Notes under the pieces: model-generated | The model's database searches: none | What the model was told of the DNA's origin: nothing | What the model saw: only the letters and a program-made list of their open reading frames with translations | Shown here: positions 7,129 through 12,360 of the stretch, one piece after another | Layout: every line of letters begins with the position of its first letter | Numbering within the stretch: position 1 is the first letter of the stretch | Assembly: GCA_021798675.1 (NCBI GenBank) | Contig: JAJZGE010000009.1 | Span: 1 to 12,360 of the forward strand | Direction: 5' to 3' | Source of the DNA: Pseudomonadota bacterium | Lineage (GTDB): Bacteria > Pseudomonadota > Gammaproteobacteria > Xanthomonadales > Rhodanobacteraceae | Length of the DNA stretch: 12,360 bases | Made by a program: the position numbers and the translations under genes

Positions 7129-8040
7129 TCAATCCGCAGGGCGCACGTCCAGCGTCATCGCGTGGAAGTCCATCGTCACCACGCTGTGCGCGAACAGCGG
7201 GTTGCCCACGGTGGCCTCGAACAGGCCATCGGGCTGGTGCACCGGGTGCTTGCCGTGGCCGGCGAAGTAGATCGTGGGGTATGCCCCCAGCAGGCGACGG
7301 CTGGCGAAGCCGAGGCTGCCAGCCGTCGAGGCCAGCATCTCGACGCCGCCGTCGGTGAACTCGAACCGCCTGGGCCTGCCCTGCTTGCGCAGGCTGAGCC
7401 CCGCGAGCGCCGCGTCGTAGACCAGCATGGTGCCGGTGTACATGGTGTCGATCTGGGCGTGTACCGGGTGGCCGTCGATGGTGAAGGGTGCGCCGACCAC
7501 GATGGGCGGACCGCGATGGCCGAAGGTGATCAACTGCAGCGTGCCGGGTGCGTGCCCGGCCGGCGTGGTGGATGTCTCCGGTGCGGAGATCCGCAGTAGG
7601 TGGTTCGGGTAGTCGATCTGCAGCATGCGATCCTTGAACGCGGTATAGGCCAGCGTGCCGTCGGCGGGCAGGCGGGCGGGACCGAAGCTTGCCGGGCCGG
7701 CCACGGCGAAGTGGACCGCGAGTTTCGCTTCGCCCAGCTCGAGCAGGTGCCGGCCGCCGTCCTGGAAATCGGGGAGGGGCTTGCCGTCGCGCAGCACCGG
7801 CCTGGGTCGCCAGTCCATCGCCTTGGCGGCGTCGGTCAGTATGATCGAAGCGATGTCGCCGGTATCCAGCACCAGCGTGCGCATGGGGCCGCCATCGACG
7901 CGGGCCTGGAAGCAGATCAGGCCCGCGCAATCGTGGAACGGCACGACGGTGAAGCGCGGTGCGCCGCCCGCGGCGAAGGCCGGCGCGGCCGGCAGCAGGG
8001 CGACCAGTGCAGCGAGGGCAAGCAGGGCCTTTCCGGACAC
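7129..8040 (-). CDS. Secreted retropepsin-like aspartyl protease family protein
   Basis: The protein has 303 aa with a clear signal peptide (MSGKALLALAALVALLPAAPAFA, cleavage likely after AFA), so it acts outside the cytoplasm. It contains two clan AA-type repeats. Repeat 1 has TLVLDTGDIAS (DTG at 59-61) and ends in AYTAFKDRMLQIDYPNHLLRI. Repeat 2 has AQIDTMYTGTMLV (D198) and ends in GNPLFAHSVVTMDFHAMTLDV. These tails match the usual end of bacterial aspartyl-protease-like domains. The second active-site motif is D-T-M instead of D-T-G, so catalysis may be altered or lost. The start is GTG at 8040, backed by AGGAG 8 nt upstream and by the signal peptide. It lies 87 nt downstream of the DedA gene on the same strand, possibly co-transcribed. 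Its substrate is unknown. Confidence 0.8.
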   Translation of the reverse strand: MSGKALLALAALVALLPAAPAFAAGGAPRFTVVPFHDCAGLICFQARVDGGPMRTLVLDTGDIASIILTDAAKAMDWRPRPVLRDGKPLPDFQDGGRHLLELGEAKLAVHFAVAGPASFGPARLPADGTLAYTAFKDRMLQIDYPNHLLRISAPETSTTPAGHAPGTLQLITFGHRGPPIVVGAPFTIDGHPVHAQIDTMYTGTMLVYDAALAGLSLRKQGRPRRFEFTDGGVEMLASTAGSLGFASRRLLGAYPTIYFAGHGKHPVHQPDGLFEATVGNPLFAHSVVTMDFHAMTLDVRPAD

Positions 8041-8127
8041 GGTCGGTACTCCTGGGCGGGGAGTCGACAGTCCAGCGGTCCGTGGCAGGTGCCGCCAGTG
8101 CGGGAAGTCACCGGCCGCGGGTAGCGG

Positions 8128-8748
8128 TCAGTCGTCCTGGCCGATGCGCTGGCGGCGGTGCCGCCACCACAGCCAGGCCAGGCACAGCAGCACCAGGCCG
8201 ACCAGGAACCACATGCTGTTCTGGCCGCGCTGCATCCATTTCATCAGCCACACGTGGTTGTCGGCGCCGAAATAGCCGAGGTAGACCCATACCGGCACGC
8301 TGATCAGCGCGGCGGCGGTATCGATCAGCAGGAAACGCAGCAGCGATACCTGCCGCGTGGCGCCGGCGGTGGCGTAGACCGTGGTGCGCATGCCGGGCAG
8401 GAAGCGGGCGACGAACAGCACGCGGTTGCCATAGCGCGCGAACTTGTGCTGCACCACTTCGTAGCGCTCCGGCGGCAGCACGCGTGCCACCCAGCGCCAT
8501 TTCAGCATGCGCGCGCCGTAGTGGCGGCCGAGCATGAACACGGTGGCGTCGCCCAGCAGCACGCCGGCCATGCACAGCGCGAACATCGCATGCACGTTGG
8601 CGTAGCCCAGCCCCGCGATCACGCCGCCGGCGACCAGGGTGACGTCCTCCGGCAGCGGCAGGCCGAGGCCGCAGATCATCAATGCGATCCACACCGCGAC
8701 GTAGCCGTTCTCGGTGAAGATCGTGACCAGTCGTTCAAGCAAATCCAT
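8128..8748 (-). CDS. DedA family membrane protein
   Basis: This is a 206-aa inner-membrane protein of the DedA / SNARE-associated (VTT) family. Some members recycle undecaprenyl phosphate or other lipids across the membrane, and others affect proton-motive-force homeostasis. Visible family features are GLPLPED near the N-terminus (E34), LLGD (D67) and the FxxRFLPGMR motif (F112 to R121, with R115 and R121). These include the acidic and basic residues needed in studied members. Hydrophobic segments follow at about 14-33, 36-73 and 130-150, and a last helix ends in a basic tail (WWRHRRQR). The ATG at 8748 has a weak AGGGA upstream. It starts 98 nt beyond the dnaG stop, where rpoD would be expected in a classical layout. 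Which DedA paralogue this is cannot be decided from the sequence. Confidence 0.9.
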   Translation of the reverse strand: MDLLERLVTIFTENGYVAVWIALMICGLGLPLPEDVTLVAGGVIAGLGYANVHAMFALCMAGVLLGDATVFMLGRHYGARMLKWRWVARVLPPERYEVVQHKFARYGNRVLFVARFLPGMRTTVYATAGATRQVSLLRFLLIDTAAALISVPVWVYLGYFGADNHVWLMKWMQRGQNSMWFLVGLVLLCLAWLWWRHRRQRIGQDD

Positions 8749-8815
8749 CGGCGTCCCTGCGGGGCATGCGGCATGCGTCGCGACATGATCCCACACGCAT
8801 CTGCGACAAGCTTTC

Positions 8816-8843
8816 CGCAATGCGGCGTTCGGTCCGCACTGCG
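8816..8843 (-). terminator. Imperfect hairpin downstream of dnaG
   Basis: On the plus strand CGCA-a-TGCGG (8816-8825) faces CCGCA-c-TGCG (8834-8843): nine pairs with one mismatch and an 8-nt loop. It begins 3 nt after the dnaG stop. There is no T-tract on the minus strand, so it may be a weak or Rho-dependent terminator, or only an RNA-stabilising stem. Confidence 0.35.
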
Positions 8844-8846
8844 TGC

Positions 8847-10634
8847 TCAGTCCGGTGTGGCGACGGGCCGCACGCGCGCGGCGAGCAGCTCGCGCAGCTC
8901 GGCCTTCTCGGCGTCGTCGAGCGGGCCGCTGCGCATCTTCGCGTGCAGCGCCTCGCGGCGCAGCGCCACGGTCTGATCGTCCATCCGCTGCAACGCCTCC
9001 ATGAATTCGGTGCGCTGCGCTTCCGGTTCGCCCACCACGGCGGTGGCCATCAGCTTTTGCAGCGCGGGGTATTCCGCGCGCTCGGCGAAATGTTCCACCA
9101 GCATCGCCGGGTTGATGCCGGGACGGCTGCGCGCGATGTCGAGCAGTTCGGCGAGCAGGCCCACGCCGGGCTTGTCCAGGCGCAGGAAGCGGTAGGGCTT
9201 CTCCACCTGGTCGGCCATGCCGGGCTGGGCCAGCAGCAGGGCGATCGCGCTGCGCACCAGCGAGCGCTGCGCCGCCACTGGCCGCTGCACCGCGCGGTGC
9301 GCGGCAGGGTCGGCCTGCAGGCGTGCGCTGGCGCCGCTGCGGCGCTCCAGCTCCTGCGCCATCAGGTCGCGGAACGCGCCATCGGGCAATCGCGCGATCA
9401 GCGGGCGCGCACGCTCGGCGAGGCGGGCGCGGCCGTCGAGGCTGGCCATGTCCACGTCGCGCGCCAGCTCGTCGAAGAAGTAGTCGGACAGCGGCGTGGC
9501 GTGCTTCAGGCGTTGCTCGAAACCGTCCTTGCCCTCCTTGCGCACCAGCGTGTCCGGGTCCTCGCCCTCGGGCAGAAACAGGAAATACGCCTGCCGACCG
9601 TCGCGCAGGCGCGGCAGCGCGGCATCCAGCGCCTTCCATGCGGCGGCGCGGCCGGCGCGGTCGCCGTCGAAGCAGAACACCACGTCGGGCGCGGCGCGGA
9701 ACAGCTGCTCGGTGTGCTCGGGCGTGGTGGCGGTACCCAGCGTGGCCACCGCGATCGGCAGGCCGGCCTGGTGCAGCGCGATCACGTCCATGTAGCCCTC
9801 CACCACCACGATGCGCTGCAGGTTCGCGTTGGCCTGCTTCACCTGCCACAGCGCGAACAGCTCGCGGCCCTTGTGGAACAGCGGGGTTTCCGGCGAGTTG
9901 AGGTATTTGGGGCCGTCGCTCTTGCGCGGATCCTGCGCGCCGGGATCCGGGGCCGGCGACCCGTCGCCGGGCTTCTGGATGATCCTGCCGCCGAAGGCGA
10001 TCACGCGGCCGCGGCGGTCGAGGATGGGGAACATCAGGCGTTCGCGGAAGCGGTCGTATTTGCTGCCGCGTTCGCCGGTGGAGACCATGCCGGCCTCGGC
10101 CAGCAGCTCGATCCGCCGCGGGCTGTTGCCCAGCGCCCTGGTGACGCCGTCGTAGCCGGCCGGCGCCCAGCCGAGGCGGAAGCGCGCGATGGTGTCGGCG
10201 TCCAGCCCGCGCCTTTTGCAGTACGCCTGCGCTTCGGCGTTGCGCGGCAGCTGCTGCTGGTACCAGGCCGCGCAGGCGTCGAGCAGGGTGTAGAGGTCGG
10301 TCTTGTCCTCGCGCGGGCGGTCGTCGCGGCCGCCTTCGCGCGGCACGGTGAGGCCCACCGACTGCGCCAGCTCTTCCACCGCGTCGGGAAACTCCAGCCG
10401 CTCGTAGTCCATCAGGAACTTGATCGCGCTGCCGTGCGCGCCGCAACCGAAGCAGTGGAAGAACTGCTTGGCCGGGCTGACGTAGAACGAGGGCGTGCGC
10501 TCGTCGTGGAACGGGCAGCACGCCGTCCACTCGCGGCCGGCCTTCTTCAAAGGCACGCGCCGCTCGATCACGTCGACGATGTCGACGCGGGCGAGCAGTT
10601 CGTCGATGAAGCTGTCAGGGATCAGGCCGCGCAT
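8847..10634 (-). CDS. dnaG: DNA primase
   Basis: DnaG makes RNA primers at the replication fork together with DnaB helicase. The protein has 595 aa (E. coli 581). The N-terminal CHC2 zinc finger is complete (C40, H43, C61, C64, in CCPFHDERTPSF and FHCFGCG). The catalytic region carries RFRERLMFPI and GGR, then PKYLNSPETPLFHKG. The Toprim motifs are VVVEGYMD (E279) and CFDGDRAGR (D323, D325), followed by GEDPDTLV. A C-terminal DnaB-binding helical region follows. About 20 Pro/Asp/Gly-rich residues (roughly 221-241) are inserted between GGR and PKYLNSPET, where E. coli has only a few. The start is the ATG at 10634, giving the usual MRGLIPDSFIDELLARVDIV opening, though no clear Shine-Dalgarno is visible. 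Upstream genes on this strand are DUF1328, yqeY and rpsU. rpoD does not follow. Confidence 0.97.
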   Translation of the reverse strand: MRGLIPDSFIDELLARVDIVDVIERRVPLKKAGREWTACCPFHDERTPSFYVSPAKQFFHCFGCGAHGSAIKFLMDYERLEFPDAVEELAQSVGLTVPREGGRDDRPREDKTDLYTLLDACAAWYQQQLPRNAEAQAYCKRRGLDADTIARFRLGWAPAGYDGVTRALGNSPRRIELLAEAGMVSTGERGSKYDRFRERLMFPILDRRGRVIAFGGRIIQKPGDGSPAPDPGAQDPRKSDGPKYLNSPETPLFHKGRELFALWQVKQANANLQRIVVVEGYMDVIALHQAGLPIAVATLGTATTPEHTEQLFRAAPDVVFCFDGDRAGRAAAWKALDAALPRLRDGRQAYFLFLPEGEDPDTLVRKEGKDGFEQRLKHATPLSDYFFDELARDVDMASLDGRARLAERARPLIARLPDGAFRDLMAQELERRSGASARLQADPAAHRAVQRPVAAQRSLVRSAIALLLAQPGMADQVEKPYRFLRLDKPGVGLLAELLDIARSRPGINPAMLVEHFAERAEYPALQKLMATAVVGEPEAQRTEFMEALQRMDDQTVALRREALHAKMRSGPLDDAEKAELRELLAARVRPVATPD

Positions 10635-10775
10635 AGGCCGGGTAGTTTAGGCCATGGGGGCGAAGCGGCCACGCAGCGGTGGCGCGTCGCCAGCCCGCAG
10701 GGCGCCCCGTATCGCCGGCTGGCGTTGATCTGCGGGCTGGGGCGAGGAGATGCGGCGATGGCAGGTTGGGAGGGT

Positions 10776-10799
10776 GTTGCCCCGGGGCCGGCCGGCAAC
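10776..10799 (-). terminator. Inverted repeat downstream of the DUF1328 gene
   Basis: GTTGCC (10776-10781) pairs with GGCAAC (10794-10799). The 12-nt interior is itself palindromic (GGCCGGCC at 10786-10793). It begins 16 nt past the DUF1328 stop on the minus strand. No T-tract follows. It is the only notable structure in the 181-nt gap before dnaG. Confidence 0.35.
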
Positions 10800-10815
10800 G
10801 GGGTGCCCCCGCCCG

Positions 10816-10986
10816 TCAGAGGATGTGGAACACCCCGATCACCGCCAACAGGGCGATCAGGAACAGGATCAGGAAGACCGCGAACAGGAACTTGGCGATG
10901 GTGGCGGCCGCGCCGGAAATGCCGCGAAAACCGAATGCACCGGTGACCAGCGAGATGATGGCGAAGATGATGGCCCACTTGAGCAT
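10816..10986 (-). CDS. DUF1328 (UPF0391, YtjA-like) small membrane protein
   Basis: This 56-aa peptide has two hydrophobic helices, [20 protein letters not shown] and, after the loop [33 protein letters not shown]. Length, the LKWAIIF opening and the GFRGISG turn are those of the DUF1328/UPF0391 family. These are tiny inner-membrane proteins of unknown function, often reported among stress-responsive genes. The ATG at 10986 is fixed by a strong AGGAGA about 6 nt upstream; a longer frame reading upstream to 11127 is noncoding in character. It sits between yqeY (213-nt gap) and dnaG (181-nt gap), so it probably has its own promoter. I saw no convincing one in 10987-11199, which otherwise holds nothing recognisable. 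Confidence 0.9.
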   Translation of the reverse strand: MLKWAIIFAIISLVTGAFGFRGISGAAATIAKFLFAVFLILFLIALLAVIGVFHIL

Positions 10987-11190
10987 GCGTCTCTCCTGCG
11001 GCTGACCAAGCGCCGCGCGCGAAAGGATGCCGGACGACGGATGCCGCGGCCCCTGGCTTGTAGCAATGCGCCCGTTAAGGCGATGCATGGGGCTGAGGCA
11101 TCGCCATCCGTCGCAGCGGGCCGTCACGGCGAACGCCGCGGCATGGCTGCGCGCCTGGCCGTTCGCGCGGTCGCTACGCTGGCGACGGCG

Positions 11191-11208
11191 GCCGGCGTTT
11201 CAGCCGGC
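11191..11208 (-). terminator. Hairpin over the yqeY stop codon
   Basis: GCCGGC (11191-11196) pairs with GCCGGC (11203-11208) around a 6-nt loop that contains the yqeY stop codon (11200-11202). There is no T-tract, so it is a weak candidate for transcript ending or 3' protection. Confidence 0.25.
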
Positions 11209-11646
11209 GAGCCTGGCCTTGATCAGCGCCGATACCTTGCCCATGTCGGCGCGGCCGGCGGCCTTTTCCTTCACCGCGGCCACCACTTTGCCCATGTCGC
11301 GTGGCGAGCTGGCGCCGGTGGCGGCGATGGCGTCGGCGATCAGCGCATCGAGTTCGGCCTCGTCGAGCTGGGCGGGCAGGTAGGTTTCGATCACCGCCAT
11401 CTCGGCGCGCTCCACCTCGGCGAGGTCTTCGCGGTGGCCGGCGACGTACTGGCTCACCGAATCCTTGCGCTGCTTGAGCATCTTCTCCAGTACGGCCAGC
11501 GTCTGGACGTCGTCGAGCTCGACGCGCTCGTCCACCTCGCGCTGCTTGATTGCGGCGAGGACCAACCGGATCACGCCGAGGCGATGCTTGTCGCCGCCGC
11601 GCATGGCGGCCTTCATGTCGTCGGTGAGCTGCTGCTTGAGCGTCAT
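11200..11646 (-). CDS. GatB/YqeY domain-containing protein
   Basis: This is a 148-aa cytoplasmic protein spanning the whole YqeY domain, the helical domain also found at the C-terminus of the GatB subunit of tRNA-dependent amidotransferase. Recognisable features are the opening MTLKQQLTDDMKAAMRGGDK, LGVIRLVLAAIKQREVD, the long coiled middle (VLEKMLKQRKDSVSQY), IETYLPAQLDEAEL and the closing MGKVSALIKARLAG. The free-standing protein's function is not established; a link to tRNA or translation is inferred from the domain and from its neighbours rpsU and tsaD. The start is the ATG at 11646, matching the family N-terminus, with only a weak ribosome site. A strong terminator lies between it and rpsU, so it likely has its own promoter (see the -10-like TAGAAT at 11675-11680). 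Confidence 0.93.
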   Translation of the reverse strand: MTLKQQLTDDMKAAMRGGDKHRLGVIRLVLAAIKQREVDERVELDDVQTLAVLEKMLKQRKDSVSQYVAGHREDLAEVERAEMAVIETYLPAQLDEAELDALIADAIAATGASSPRDMGKVVAAVKEKAAGRADMGKVSALIKARLAG

Positions 11647-11674
11647 GGCGGGCGTCCGGGTGGGTGGATGGGCA

Positions 11675-11680
11675 ATTCTA
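11675..11680 (-). promoter_or_regulatory. Possible -10 element for yqeY
   Basis: On the minus strand TAGAAT (5 of 6 to TATAAT) lies just past the rpsU terminator and about 30 nt before the yqeY ATG. No recognisable -35 is found 16-18 bp upstream, so this is weak. A separate promoter is expected here because the terminator precedes it. Confidence 0.3.
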
Positions 11681-11686
11681 CGGAAA

Positions 11687-11720
11687 CGACAAAACCGGCG
11701 TTGCCTTGCGGCAACGCCGG
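11687..11720 (-). terminator. Intrinsic terminator of rpsU
   Basis: CCGGCGTTGCC (11695-11705) pairs perfectly over 11 bp with GGCAACGCCGG (11710-11720), with a 4-nt loop. Read on the minus strand the stem is followed at once by TTTTGTCG. This is the only classical stem-plus-T terminator in the window. It separates rpsU from yqeY. Confidence 0.85.
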
Positions 11721-11782
11721 CCAGTCGAATCCGGATGCGGGCGACGGCAGCGGAGGATCGCGCCAGTCGCGTGTGCTGCTCG

Positions 11783-11802
11783 CGCGGCGCGGAAGCGCCG
11801 CG
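11783..11802 (-). other. Stem-loop directly after the rpsU stop
   Basis: CGCGGCGC (11783-11790) pairs perfectly with GCGCCGCG (11795-11802), with a 4-nt loop, starting 6 nt after the rpsU stop. It has no T-tract and precedes the true terminator by about 60 nt. It may protect the mRNA 3' end or help termination. Confidence 0.4.
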
Positions 11803-11808
11803 GCAGGC

Positions 11809-12024
11809 TCAGTACAGCCGGGTCTTGCGCGAGACGTCGCGCGACAGGCGGCGCAGGTGACGCTTCACCGCGGCAGCGCGCTTGCGCTTGCGCTCCTGGG
11901 TCGGCTTTTCGTAGAACTCGCGCTTGCGGGTTTCGGCCAGGACGCCGGCCTTCTCGCAGGTACGCTTGAAACGACGCAGCGCGACTTCGAACGGCTCGTT
12001 CTCGCGGACTTTGACGTTGGGCAT
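11809..12024 (-). CDS. rpsU: 30S ribosomal protein bS21
   Basis: The product is ribosomal protein bS21 of the small subunit platform, which helps initiation on mRNAs. Its 71 aa are exactly the E. coli length and close in sequence: the N-terminus [21 protein letters not shown], then [20 protein letters not shown], and a basic Lys/Arg-rich tail ending TRLY. The start is the ATG at 12024 with GGAG 5 nt upstream. Its promoter (TTGAAA-N18-TATACT) lies in the short region shared with tsaD. It is followed by a stem-loop and a strong intrinsic terminator, so it should be made mainly as a single-gene transcript, with little read-through to yqeY. Confidence 0.98.
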   Translation of the reverse strand: MPNVKVRENEPFEVALRRFKRTCEKAGVLAETRKREFYEKPTQERKRKRAAAVKRHLRRLSRDVSRKTRLY

Positions 12025-12045
12025 GGATACTCCGGGTGTTAATCT

Positions 12046-12061
12046 GTCCCGAATCCGGGAC
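12046..12061 (-). promoter_or_regulatory. Hairpin in the rpsU 5' leader
   Basis: GTCCCG (12046-12051) pairs perfectly with CGGGAC (12056-12061) around a 4-nt loop. It lies 21 nt upstream of the rpsU ATG, within the roughly 50-nt leader expected from the promoter. It could serve translational feedback or stability; no test is possible from sequence alone. Confidence 0.35.
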
Positions 12062-12082
12062 TGTGAATACGGCGAGCCGCGA

Positions 12083-12112
12083 AGTATACCGTGCCTGACG
12101 AGAATTTTTCAA
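12083..12112 (-). promoter_or_regulatory. Promoter of rpsU
   Basis: Read on the minus strand, -35 TTGAAA (12112-12107, 5 of 6) is followed by an 18-bp spacer and -10 TATACT (12088-12083, 5 of 6). Transcription should start near 12076, about 50 nt before the rpsU ATG. It is one of the best sigma70 matches in the window and lies in an unusually AT-rich patch. Confidence 0.7.
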
Positions 12113-12144
12113 AGCCCCAGCCGCCGGTCGAATCCCACCTGCCC

Positions 12145-12360
12145 GTGACGGGCAAGCCGGTGCTGGGCATCGAATCCTCCTGCGACGAGACCGGTGTGGC
12201 GATCCTGCGCTGGGAGCCGGTCGCGCCGGGCCGTGGCCTGCTGGCGCACGCCCTGTACAGCCAGGTCAAGCTGCACGCCGACTACGGCGGCGTGGTGCCG
12301 GAGCTGGCCAGCCGCGACCACGTGCGCAAACTGCTGCCGCTGGTGCGCGAGGCGCTGGCC
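12145..12360 (+). CDS. tsaD: tRNA N6-adenosine threonylcarbamoyltransferase, N-terminal part (3' partial)
   Basis: TsaD (formerly Gcp/YgjD) transfers threonylcarbamoyl to A37 of ANN-decoding tRNAs, together with TsaB and TsaE, in the cytoplasm. The visible part shows the family N-terminus [17 protein letters not shown], then [35 protein letters not shown]; the gene runs off the right edge. The start is uncertain. There is no ATG in frame after the stop at 12064-12066; GTG codons lie at 12091, 12145 and 12160. I chose 12145 because it puts the conserved motif a few residues from the start, as is usual. The GTG at 12091 would add 18 residues overlapping the rpsU promoter region. None has a convincing Shine-Dalgarno. 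It is divergent from rpsU, an arrangement common in proteobacteria. Confidence 0.93.
   Translation, partial: MTGKPVLGIESSCDETGVAILRWEPVAPGRGLLAHALYSQVKLHADYGGVVPELASRDHVRKLLPLVREALA

Noticed and set aside
8749..10530. A minus-strand open frame reading through dnaG in another frame and joining the DedA frame
   Set aside because: The part over dnaG is out of frame with the primase motifs. Only the last 206 codons (DedA) are real.
10635..10815. Possible small gene in the gap between dnaG and the DUF1328 gene
   Set aside because: Plus-strand open frames here continue into regions opposite known genes and have no ribosome site or recognisable protein features.
8766..10946. A long plus-strand open frame opposite dnaG
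   Set aside because: dnaG on the other strand has all family motifs; the opposite frame shows no recognisable protein and no ribosome site.

Overview
The window is GC-rich chromosomal DNA from a gammaproteobacterium. It is most likely from the Xanthomonadales side (Rhodanobacter/Dyella-like): rpsU, GatB/YqeY and dnaG lie on one strand with tsaD diverging from them, codon usage is strongly G/C at third positions, and no mobile elements are visible. Genus assignment is inference. I see no phage, IS, CRISPR, rRNA or tRNA.

Left part (1-3715). The C-terminal end of a membrane-type multihaem cytochrome c (+, 5' end outside the window) converges, with a 7-nt gap, on a two-gene minus-strand unit. 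That unit is a secreted 2',3'-cyclic-nucleotide phosphodiesterase/3'-nucleotidase (cpdB-like) followed 28 nt later by an MFS permease. This would fit release and handling of nucleotide breakdown products, but the permease substrate is not known.

Centre (3716-7128). This is the most interesting stretch. A good sigma70-type promoter (TTGACA-N17-CAGAAT) lies about 620 nt before a complete P-type Mg2+ ATPase (mgtA). The leader contains a hairpin that competes with a second helix at the ribosome-binding site of a 68-codon Arg/Pro-rich small ORF. Three tandem stem-loops then precede mgtA. The layout resembles the logic of the enteric mgtL/mgtA leader (a short Pro/Arg-rich ORF plus switching RNA), but the sequence is different and I do not recognise it as a known riboswitch. 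The mgtA gene ends at a 10-bp perfect hairpin shared with the convergent gene.

Right part (7129-12360). Minus-strand genes, in transcription order, are rpsU, GatB/YqeY, a 56-aa DUF1328 membrane peptide, dnaG, a DedA-family membrane protein and a secreted two-repeat aspartyl-protease-like protein. rpsU has its own promoter (TTGAAA-N18-TATACT) and a clear intrinsic terminator, so it is probably transcribed separately from yqeY and dnaG. rpoD does not follow dnaG, unlike the classical rpsU-dnaG-rpoD macromolecular synthesis operon. tsaD (t6A tRNA modification) starts divergently from rpsU and runs off the right edge.
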